Assembly (NCBI GenBank): GCA_016282055.1
Contig: JAEEJT010000018.1
Span: forward strand, 1 to 7,399
DNA: 7,399 bases
Direction of reading: 5' to 3'
Source of the DNA: Bacilli bacterium
GTDB taxonomy: Bacteria; Bacillota_I; Bacilli_A; ML615J-28; CAG-698
A program made the translations under genes and the position numbers. Below, piece after piece: positions 1-5,350 of this stretch. The notes under the pieces are model-generated. The model was not told the DNA's origin, searched no databases, and saw only the letters and a program-made list of their open reading frames with translations. How positions within the stretch are numbered: position 1 is the first letter of the stretch; every line of letters begins with the position of its first letter.

Positions 1-222
1 CCATTCTTCTCTAACTATCGTCCTCAATTCTATTTCCGTACAACAGATATTACTGGTGTTATTGAATTAAAAGAAGGCGTAGAAATGATTATGCCTGGTG
101 ATAACGCTGAATTAACAGTTACATTAATTCACCCAATCGCTATCGAATTAGGAACTAAGTTCTCTATTCGTGAAGGTGGACATACTGTTGGTGCTGGTAA
201 CGTTACTAAAATTATTAAATAA
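1..222 (+). CDS. tuf: Elongation factor Tu, C-terminal end (partial)
   Basis: This is the last 73 codons of EF-Tu, the GTPase that delivers aminoacyl-tRNA to the ribosome; the 5' part lies outside the window. The frame opens at base 1 and ends in TAA at 220-222. The translation carries typical domain 3 (C-terminal beta-barrel) landmarks: PFFSNYRPQFYFRTTDITG, then a segment with VEMIMPGDN, then the terminal stretch with FSIREGGHTVGAGNVTKI, which ends the protein as in other bacterial EF-Tu. Codon use differs sharply from the other genes here: Phe is always TTC, Asn always AAC and Arg always CGT, as expected for a very highly expressed gene under translational selection. An intrinsic terminator follows 15 bases after the stop, so tuf is the last gene of its transcript. 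The identification is essentially certain. Confidence 0.98.
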   Translation, partial: PFFSNYRPQFYFRTTDITGVIELKEGVEMIMPGDNAELTVTLIHPIAIELGTKFSIREGGHTVGAGNVTKIIK

Positions 223-237
223 TTTTAAATAGAATTT

Positions 238-271
238 AAGATACTAATCTTATGATTAGTATCTTTTTTTT
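238..271 (+). terminator. Intrinsic terminator after tuf
   Basis: A perfect inverted repeat pairs 238-249 with 254-265 (core GATACTAATC / GATTAGTATC) around a 4-base loop, TTAT. The 3' arm runs into eight consecutive T at 264-271. This is a textbook Rho-independent terminator and should end the tuf transcript before the tatD promoter. Confidence 0.93.
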
Positions 272-302
272 GTCATTTTTTATAATAATTATAGTCAAAT
301 TA

Positions 303-311
303 TGATATAAT
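303..311 (+). promoter_or_regulatory. Extended -10 promoter for tatD
   Basis: TGATATAAT fits the extended -10 form TGnTATAAT, with the hexamer at 306-311 a perfect TATAAT. At 17 bases spacing the -35 position (283-288) reads TAATAA, which is not a recognisable -35 box, so recognition would rest on the extended -10. The expected start of transcription is about 317-319, only about 10 bases before the tatD ATG. It lies between the tuf terminator and tatD, where a promoter is needed. Confidence 0.75.
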
Positions 312-317
312 ATTACT

Positions 318-323
318 GGTGAT
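318..323 (+). promoter_or_regulatory. Shine-Dalgarno-like site of tatD
   Basis: GGTGAT matches the 3' half of the consensus AAGGAGGTGAT and sits 4 bases before the ATG at 328, the right register for that half of the anti-SD. A possible upstream GTG start (319-321) lies inside this site, which argues that the ATG at 328 is the real start. The site falls at the predicted 5' end of the mRNA. Confidence 0.55.
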
Positions 324-327
324 AAAA

Positions 328-1098
328 ATGATTATAGATACACATATGCATATATATGATTCATCATACGATGACATAAGAGAAGAAGTTATACAAAATG
401 CTTTGGACAATGATGTAAAGATAATGATAGCTATTGGTTGTGATTATTCTACATCCTTAAAGGCTTTAGAACTTGCAAATAAGTATCCATTTATATATTG
501 TGCAATTGGATTACATCCATATGAAGTATTAAAAGAAAAAGACAAGGATTTAAAATGGATATATGAACTAGCTAAAAATAAGAAAGTTGTTGCTATTGGA
601 GAAATTGGTCTTGATTATTATTGGGATAAATCTTATATTAATGAACAAAAAGAAATGTTTGTTAAACAAATTGATATAGCACGAAAACTTAATTTGCCTA
701 TTATTGTTCATAGTAGAGATGCTATTTCTGATACCTATAATATTATAGAAAGCAATAGTGATGTTAAAGGTGTTATTCATTGTTTCCCCGGTAGTCTTGA
801 AATGGCAAATAGATTTATTAAACTAGGGTATTATCTTGGAATTGGTGGAGTTTTAACTTTTAAGAATAGCAAAGATATCAAAAATGTTGTTAAGAACATT
901 GATTTAAAATATTTATTATCTGAAACTGATTCTCCATATTTAACACCACATCCTTATAGAGGAAAACTTAATAAACCAGAGTATATTAAATATGTTTGTT
1001 ATGAAATTGCTACTATTAAAGAAAAGGGACTTGATTATGTTACTGATATTCTTTCTAATAATGCAATTGAATTGTTTAAATTAGGGGGAAGAGAATGA
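328..1098 (+). CDS. tatD: TatD-family metal-dependent hydrolase/DNase
   Basis: This encodes a 256-residue cytosolic TatD-family hydrolase with a TIM-barrel fold. The family uses divalent metal and its studied members act as 3'-5' exonucleases on DNA or RNA; this protein's substrate is not visible from sequence. Metal-ligand motifs appear in the family order: DTHMH (residues 4-8), GLHP (61-64), GEIGLDY (91-97, Glu92), HSRDA (128-132), HCF (151-153) and ETDSPY (199-204, Asp201), then RGKLNKP (211-217). Length is normal for the family and no catalytic residue is missing. I start it at ATG 328 because the protein then begins MIIDTH as family members do; a GTG at 319 would add three residues but lies inside the SD. 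The gene ends in TGA, overlapping the next gene's ATG (ATGA), which implies translational coupling. In many Bacillota tatD is followed by rnmV and ksgA; here a protease lipoprotein follows. Confidence 0.95.
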   Translation: MIIDTHMHIYDSSYDDIREEVIQNALDNDVKIMIAIGCDYSTSLKALELANKYPFIYCAIGLHPYEVLKEKDKDLKWIYELAKNKKVVAIGEIGLDYYWDKSYINEQKEMFVKQIDIARKLNLPIIVHSRDAISDTYNIIESNSDVKGVIHCFPGSLEMANRFIKLGYYLGIGGVLTFKNSKDIKNVVKNIDLKYLLSETDSPYLTPHPYRGKLNKPEYIKYVCYEIATIKEKGLDYVTDILSNNAIELFKLGGRE

Positions 1099-2255
1099 AG
1101 AAATTTTTAGTTTTTTTACTTATTATATTATCTTGTTTTTTAATTGGTTGTAAAAAATATTCTAATAAAATTCAAAATACATCATATGATGTAAGTATTG
1201 ATATTGATAATATTAACAAAGCTTTAGTTCCAGCTGCAACAAAAGGAATTGAATCTAACGTTGGAGTTACAGTTTATTCTGGTACAGGATTTGCTTCATA
1301 TATGGCATATGGAACTGGAAGCGGAGTTGTTTATAAAGGTACTTGTTATCTTAAAGATGGAACTAGTTTAGAAATTACACAATCTAAAGGGCATGATGAT
1401 ATTGATTATTATGAATACTATTGTATAACTAATGAACATGTTGTTAAAACTGAAGGAAAAACACCAAAAGTTAAAGTTTATATTCCTGATATTGAACTTC
1501 ATGTTGATGGAAGTCTTTGTGCTGTGGATAAGTATTCTGATATTGCTGTTGTTAAATTTAGAAGTTACGCATATATAACACCAGCCACTTTAGGTGATAG
1601 TGATAGTCTTGAAGTTGGTGAGATTGTTCTTTCTATTGGAAACCCTGGTGGTTATGTATATGGAAATAGTGTTAATTTTGGTATTGTTGGGGCTTTAAAT
1701 AGAATCGTTGATGTTGATAGAGATTTAAATAACGATGGTACTAATGATTTTAATGGGTCTTGTTATTTTATTCAACATGATGCTAGTATTAATAGTGGTT
1801 CTAGTGGTGGCGCTTTAGTTAATTGCAAAGGTGAAGTTGTTGGTATAAATGTAATGAAATTATATAATAGTAGTGATACTATTGAAGGAATGTGCTTTAG
1901 TATTCCTATTAATCTTGTTAAAGATAATTTATCTAAGCTTGAAAGTGGTAAAGATATTAAAGTAAGATCTTTATTTGGAACTTTTTATAGTTTAAATGAG
2001 ATTAAAAATAGAGATGTATTTGATGTTCCTAGTAGAGTTAGTTTAAGTAGTGATTATACTTATGACTATGGTTTAGTGTGTGATACAATAAGAGATTCTA
2101 AATATGGAGTTATTAAAGGCGATATTATTATGTCTGTTAATAATATTAATATTAATACTACAAGTGAATTAAATTGTATGTTACATTATAATGATACCTT
2201 TATTTTTAAGGTATTTAGAGATGGTTCTATAATTGAATTTAGTTATTCTGATTAG
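1095..2255 (+). CDS. Lipoprotein trypsin-like (HtrA/DegP-type) serine protease
   Basis: This is a predicted surface-anchored serine protease of 386 residues. The N-terminus is a lipoprotein signal peptide: KK, a hydrophobic core (residues 4-17) and lipobox LIGC with the lipidated Cys19. A chymotrypsin-fold domain follows, with a catalytic triad visible as His115 (TNEHVV), Asp149 (SDIAVVKF) and Ser237 (NSGSSGGALVN, a variant of GNSGG). The supporting motif GEIVLSIGNPGG (175-186) is typical of HtrA. Residues about 290-386 look like a PDZ-type domain (VIKGDIIMSVNN at 339-350). Oddities are roughly 30 extra residues between GSGVV and TNEHVV, an acidic DxNxDGxxD loop at 210-218, and eight cysteines besides those of the signal peptide. 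It starts within the tatD stop (ATGA), with GGGGGA at 1084-1089 as SD. The family degrades or refolds damaged extracytoplasmic proteins; the actual substrate is unknown. Most HtrA proteins have a cleaved signal or membrane anchor, so lipid anchoring is a variant. Confidence 0.88.
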   Translation: MKKFLVFLLIILSCFLIGCKKYSNKIQNTSYDVSIDIDNINKALVPAATKGIESNVGVTVYSGTGFASYMAYGTGSGVVYKGTCYLKDGTSLEITQSKGHDDIDYYEYYCITNEHVVKTEGKTPKVKVYIPDIELHVDGSLCAVDKYSDIAVVKFRSYAYITPATLGDSDSLEVGEIVLSIGNPGGYVYGNSVNFGIVGALNRIVDVDRDLNNDGTNDFNGSCYFIQHDASINSGSSGGALVNCKGEVVGINVMKLYNSSDTIEGMCFSIPINLVKDNLSKLESGKDIKVRSLFGTFYSLNEIKNRDVFDVPSRVSLSSDYTYDYGLVCDTIRDSKYGVIKGDIIMSVNNININTTSELNCMLHYNDTFIFKVFRDGSIIEFSYSD

Positions 2256-2287
2256 TATAATTTATGCTTTATTTATTGGTCAATTTG

Positions 2288-2296
2288 TGGTAAAAT
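2288..2296 (+). promoter_or_regulatory. Extended -10 promoter for ychF
   Basis: TGGTAAAAT fits TGnTAtAAT with one mismatch in the hexamer (TAAAAT at 2291-2296). The -35 position at 17 bases spacing (TTTATT, 2268-2273) is weak. The site lies in the 67-base gap after the protease gene, which has no terminator hairpin, so ychF may also receive read-through from tatD. Predicted leader length is about 20 bases, ending in the strong SD GAGGTG at 2312-2317. A TATATA at 2299-2304 with TTGGTC at 2276-2281 is an alternative reading. Confidence 0.55.
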
Positions 2297-2322
2297 ATTA
2301 TATATATTAGTGAGGTGTATTT

Positions 2323-3420
2323 ATGGGATTGACTGCAGGTATTGTAGGACTTCCTAACGTAGGAAAATCTACATTATTTAACGCTATTACAAAATCAAAG
2401 GCATTAAGTGCTAATTATCCGTTTGCGACAATTGAACCTAATGTTGGATTTGTAGAAATAAAAGATGAAAGATTACAAAAATTAGTTGATGTTATTCATC
2501 CAAAAAGTGTTGTTTTTACATCATTTTCTTTTACTGATATTGCTGGGCTTGTTAAAGGTGCTAGTTTAGGCGAAGGCTTAGGTAATCAATTTTTATCACA
2601 TATTAGAGAATGTGATGCTATATGTCAAGTTGTTCGTTGTTTTGATGATGGTGACATTATTCATGTAAATGGAAAAGTTGATCCAATATTTGATATTGAA
2701 ACAATTAATCTAGAACTTGCTTATGCTGATCTTGATGTTATTGAAAAAAGAATAGGAAAGATTGAAAAGAAAGCCCAATTAAAAGTTGATAAAGAATCTG
2801 TTGTTGAATATAATTTATTATTAAAAGCCAAAGAAATATTATCTAATGGTGGTGCTATTAGAGATCTTAATTTAGATAAAGAATCTACTGATATGTTAAA
2901 AGGATATAACTTTTTAACTCAAAAACCAATGATTTATGTTATGAATGTTGGTGAAGATGATATTAATGAAGATAATGAATATGTTAAGAAAGTTAGAGAA
3001 TTCTCTGCAAAAACTAATACTAAATGTGTTAAGATTTGTGCAAGAATTGAAGAAGAACTTTGTGAGTTAGATGATGAAGAAAGAAAAGCTTTCTTAGAAG
3101 ATTTTGGTATTAAAGAGACTGGTCTTGATAAACTTGTTAAAGAAGCTTATGATACTTTAGGACTAGCTACATATTTTACAGCTGGTGAAAAAGAGTGTAA
3201 AGCTTGGACTTTTAGAAAGGGTATGAAGGCTCCTGAATGTGCTGGAATTATTCATAGTGACTTTGAAAAAGGCTTTATTAGAGCGGAAATTATAGCTTAT
3301 AAAGACTTCTTAGAATATGGTTCTTTACAAAAAGCTAAAGAAGCTGGTAAGATGCGTAGTGAAGGAAAAGAGTATGTTTTCCAAGATGGAGATATCGCAT
3401 TATTCAGGTTTAATAATTAA
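2323..3420 (+). CDS. ychF: Ribosome-binding ATPase YchF (OLA1/Obg family)
   Basis: This encodes a 365-residue member of the YchF/OLA1 branch of the Obg P-loop family. These cytosolic proteins bind the ribosome and prefer ATP over GTP; studied members are linked to stress responses. Visible motifs are the P-loop GLPNVGKST (residues 9-17), switch I region with NYPFATIEPNVG (31-42), G3 DIAGLVKGAS (72-81) and NVGE (208-211). The last replaces the NKxD guanine-specificity motif and accounts for the family's ATP use. A helical region spans about 125-200, and the C-terminal TGS domain occupies about 280-365, ending in DGDIALFRFNN. Length matches the usual 360-370. The start is set by GAGGTG (2312-2317) placed 5 bases before ATG, and the protein begins with the expected MGLTAGIVGLPNVGK. 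It is followed one base after its stop by the pncC-like gene, so the two are probably co-transcribed. Confidence 0.97.
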   Translation: MGLTAGIVGLPNVGKSTLFNAITKSKALSANYPFATIEPNVGFVEIKDERLQKLVDVIHPKSVVFTSFSFTDIAGLVKGASLGEGLGNQFLSHIRECDAICQVVRCFDDGDIIHVNGKVDPIFDIETINLELAYADLDVIEKRIGKIEKKAQLKVDKESVVEYNLLLKAKEILSNGGAIRDLNLDKESTDMLKGYNFLTQKPMIYVMNVGEDDINEDNEYVKKVREFSAKTNTKCVKICARIEEELCELDDEERKAFLEDFGIKETGLDKLVKEAYDTLGLATYFTAGEKECKAWTFRKGMKAPECAGIIHSDFEKGFIRAEIIAYKDFLEYGSLQKAKEAGKMRSEGKEYVFQDGDIALFRFNN

Positions 3421-3421
3421 T

Positions 3422-3892
3422 ATGAATGATATTGCTAAAAATCTTGTTTCAAGATTAAAAGAATTAGATTATAAAATAAGCTTTTGCGAAAGTTGTACTG
3501 GTGGAATGTTAGCATCAAACTTAATTGGTGTTAGTGGAGCTAGTAATGTTATTGAAGAAAGTTATATAACATATAGTGAGAATGCAAAAAATAAGATATT
3601 AGGTGTTTCATTTGAAACAATTAAGAATTATGATGTTGTTTCAAAAGAGGTTTCTATTGAAATGGTTAACGGTCTTAAAAAGATAACTAATTCTCAAGTT
3701 TGTTGTAGTGTTACTGGTTATGCTGGTCCTACTACAAATAATCCAAATATTCCTGTTGGTACATTCTTTTATTCTATTATTATTAAAGATAAGTTGTTTT
3801 CTTTTACTAATGTAATTGTTTGTGAAAGAAATGAATTTAGACAAAAAGTTTGTTTAGAAATATTTAATAAAATATATGAATTATTACAATAA
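3422..3892 (+). CDS. pncC: CinA C-terminal-domain protein, probable nicotinamide-nucleotide amidohydrolase
   Basis: This encodes a stand-alone 156-residue CinA C-terminal domain, close to the single-domain PncC proteins (about 160 residues); the N-terminal MoaB-like domain of full CinA is absent. The known activity of PncC is deamidation of nicotinamide mononucleotide to nicotinate mononucleotide, feeding NAD recycling. Conserved landmarks are ESCTGGMLAS (residues 23-32, containing the nucleophile Ser), YITYSENAKNKILGV (48-62, with the conserved Lys56) and the segment VTGYAGP...PVGT (98-114). The last is divergent: the usual glycine-rich GIAGPGGGTPEKPVG reads GYAGPTTNNPNIPVG. The start is one base after the ychF stop. 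Only a weak AGGT (3406-3409) precedes it, so translation probably depends on coupling to ychF. A longer frame opening at 3317 would overlap the ychF TGS domain and adds nothing family-like. The family is confident; the enzymatic activity is inferred. Confidence 0.88.
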   Translation: MNDIAKNLVSRLKELDYKISFCESCTGGMLASNLIGVSGASNVIEESYITYSENAKNKILGVSFETIKNYDVVSKEVSIEMVNGLKKITNSQVCCSVTGYAGPTTNNPNIPVGTFFYSIIIKDKLFSFTNVIVCERNEFRQKVCLEIFNKIYELLQ

Positions 3893-3895
3893 ATT

Positions 3896-3924
3896 AAAAA
3901 TCCTATTAATTTAGGATTTTTTTT
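3896..3924 (+). terminator. Intrinsic terminator after pncC
   Basis: AAAAATCCTA (3896-3905) pairs perfectly with TAGGATTTTT (3912-3921) around a 6-base loop, and the 3' arm continues in a run of eight T (3917-3924). It starts 4 bases after the pncC stop. It should separate the ychF-pncC transcript from the ftsY operon. Confidence 0.88.
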
Positions 3925-3995
3925 GTATTTATTACTAAATTGTTAAAAATTACTATAATTTATATGATATTTGTATTTTAAAAAAGGTTAATTTA

Positions 3996-4004
3996 TGGTA
4001 TAAT
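3996..4004 (+). promoter_or_regulatory. Extended -10 promoter for the ftsY operon
   Basis: TGGTATAAT is a perfect extended -10 (hexamer at 3999-4004). The -35 position at 17 bases (TTTTAA, 3976-3981) is poor. The predicted start of transcription is near 4011, giving a leader of about 17 bases that contains the SD AAGGAAG (4013-4019) and then ATG at 4028. The remainder of the 135-base gap between pncC and ftsY is AT-rich and holds the upstream terminator; I see nothing else in it. Confidence 0.75.
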
Positions 4005-4027
4005 AAATTATTAAGGAAGATGATAAT

Positions 4028-5008
4028 ATGGGTATTTTTAGTATATTTAAAAGTAAGAAAAAAGATTCTAGTAAATATAAAAAAGCAATGAATAAAACAA
4101 GAAAAGATGGTGCTTTTAATCGTCTTAATTCTTTGTTTAATTCTACAGATAAAATTAGCGATGATTTCTTTGATGAACTAGAAGAAATATTTGTAATGGC
4201 TGATATTGGTGTTGATACAGTTGTTAGATTTATTGATGAGTTAAGAGATGATGCTAATGAAAAAGGTATTACAAATAGTAAAGAATTACAACCAATAATT
4301 ATAGATAAAATGTTTGATATTTATCTAAAAGGAGAAGTTGTAAATTCTAACCTTACATTTAATAAAAATGGTTTGAGTGTATTTTTATTCGTTGGAGTTA
4401 ATGGTGTTGGTAAAACAACTACTATTGCAAAGATTGCATACAAACTTATTAATGAAGGTAAGAAAGTTTTAGTTGCTGCCGGTGATACTTTTAGAGCTGG
4501 TGCTTCTGAACAATTGAAAGTTTGGGGAGAAAGAATAGGTTTTCCAGTTGTTGATAAAGAATATGGTAGTGATCCTTCTAGTGTTATGTTTGACGCTATA
4601 AAAAAGGCCAAACAAGAAGGATATGATGTTTTACTATGTGATACTGCCGGTAGATTACAAACAAAAGTTAATCTTATGAATGAGTTAAATAAGATTAAAC
4701 GTGTTATTAGTAAAGAAGTTGAAGGTGCTCCTCAAGATACTTTGCTTGTTATTGATGCTACTACTGGTCAAAATGGTTTAAATCAAGCTAAAGCATTTAT
4801 TGAAGCAACAGATGTTAGTGGTGTTGTTTTAACAAAACTTGATGGTACTGCTAAAGGTGGTATTGTTCTTGCTATAAGAGATCAATATAATATTCCAATT
4901 AAGTTTGTTGGACTTGGTGAAACTATGGAAGATTTAGAATATTTTGATATTGAAAAATATGTTTATGGATTATTTGCTGAGTTAATTGATGAGGATACTG
5001 ATGAATAA
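4028..5008 (+). CDS. ftsY: Signal recognition particle receptor FtsY
   Basis: This encodes the 326-residue SRP receptor GTPase, which docks Ffh-ribosome complexes at the inner face of the membrane and hands nascent chains to the Sec translocon. The N-terminal stretch (about 1-30) is short and rich in Lys (MGIFSIFKSKKK), with no long acidic A domain. An NG core follows: helical N domain about 30-100, then G1 GVNGVGKTT (123-131), DTFRAGASEQL (153-163), G3 DTAGR (205-209), G4 TKLDGTAKGG (269-278) and GLGE (295-298). The GVNGVGKTT and GTAKGG forms distinguish FtsY from Ffh. Length is typical of a short Bacillota FtsY. It is the first gene of an operon with its own extended -10 promoter, and AAGGAAG (4013-4019) sets the start. 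It overlaps ylxM by 8 bases. Confidence 0.97.
   Translation: MGIFSIFKSKKKDSSKYKKAMNKTRKDGAFNRLNSLFNSTDKISDDFFDELEEIFVMADIGVDTVVRFIDELRDDANEKGITNSKELQPIIIDKMFDIYLKGEVVNSNLTFNKNGLSVFLFVGVNGVGKTTTIAKIAYKLINEGKKVLVAAGDTFRAGASEQLKVWGERIGFPVVDKEYGSDPSSVMFDAIKKAKQEGYDVLLCDTAGRLQTKVNLMNELNKIKRVISKEVEGAPQDTLLVIDATTGQNGLNQAKAFIEATDVSGVVLTKLDGTAKGGIVLAIRDQYNIPIKFVGLGETMEDLEYFDIEKYVYGLFAELIDEDTDE
4991..4994 (+). promoter_or_regulatory. Shine-Dalgarno of ylxM inside the end of ftsY
   Basis: GAGG lies 6 bases before the ATG at 5001, within the last codons of ftsY. It decides between the ylxM start candidates (TTG 4986, ATG 4989, ATG 5001): only 5001 has this site at proper spacing. Confidence 0.6.
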
Positions 5009-5342
5009 AATTGATTTATTAGAAAAACATGAATATTATTCAACTCTTTTTGAATATTATGAGAGTTTATTTACTGATAAACAAAAAGAGTATTTTAGAA
5101 TGTATTTTTTTGATGATTATTCTTTAGGTGAAATCAGTGATATTTATAAAGTTAGTAGAAATGCAATTTTTGATGCAATTAATAAGATTTTAGGTTTATT
5201 AGATAATTATGAAGAAAAATTAAAGTTATATCAAAAAGATTGTGAATTAAATGATATTTTAAATGATTATGAAAATAAAGCTTTAACAAGTAATAATAGT
5301 GAATTAACAGAACTTGTTAAAAAATTAAGAAAGAATGAGTAG
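5001..5342 (+). CDS. ylxM: YlxM/p13-family helix-turn-helix SRP-associated protein
   Basis: This encodes a 113-residue YlxM (UPF0122) protein, near the usual length of about 110. The family has a sigma-70 region 4-like helix-turn-helix, is found in Gram-positive bacteria next to ffh, and has been linked to SRP function in streptococci; its exact role is not settled. The family signature is clear: YYESLFTDKQKEYFRMYFFDDYSLGEISDIYKVSR, covering about residues 19-53, with the HTH at about 40-62 (SLGEISDIYKVSRNAIFDAI). A charged helical tail (EEKLKLYQKD onward) follows and looks coiled-coil-like. I chose ATG 5001 because of GAGG at 4991-4994 and because the protein then begins in the family manner (MNKIDLLEKHEYY). 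Its first 8 bases overlap the ftsY stop, and ffh starts 8 bases after its own stop, so the three genes are tightly coupled. Confidence 0.93.
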   Translation: MNKIDLLEKHEYYSTLFEYYESLFTDKQKEYFRMYFFDDYSLGEISDIYKVSRNAIFDAINKILGLLDNYEEKLKLYQKDCELNDILNDYENKALTSNNSELTELVKKLRKNE

Positions 5343-5350
5343 GTAATATT

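Noticed and set aside
319..327. GTG start of tatD
   Set aside because: The GTG is inside the GGTGAT SD-like site, and the family starts at MIIDTH, matching ATG 328. Leaderless use is kept only as a possibility.
568..780. Minus-strand 70-codon open frame
   Set aside because: It lies fully inside tatD, opposite to its conserved motifs, and its translation is Asn/Ile/Phe-rich low-complexity antisense of AT-rich coding DNA.
1095..1110. TGA read as Trp (Mycoplasma code), extending tatD by a few codons
   Set aside because: All visible Trp codons in tatD, ychF, ftsY and ffh are TGG and none is TGA, and the ATGA overlap is a common coupled arrangement under the standard code.
3317..3421. N-terminal extension of the pncC-like gene into ychF
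   Set aside because: It would overlap the end of the ychF TGS domain in another frame; the added residues are Lys-rich and unlike the family, whose members start shortly before ESCTGG.
3641..3844. Minus-strand 67-codon open frame
   Set aside because: Antisense of the pncC-like gene with no plausible start context or recognisable protein.
3954..3959. Second TATAAT upstream of ftsY
   Set aside because: It lacks the TG extension and has no -35 at workable spacing; the TTGTTA at 3940-3945 is only 8 bases away. The site at 3996-4004 is better in both form and distance.
3893..4027. Small RNA or riboswitch in the ftsY leader gap
   Set aside because: Apart from the terminator and promoter, the gap is plain AT-rich sequence with no conserved fold visible, and the predicted leader is only about 17 bases.
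4321..4611. Minus-strand 96-codon open frame
   Set aside because: Antisense of the FtsY G domain; the conserved GTPase motifs on the + strand explain the open frame.
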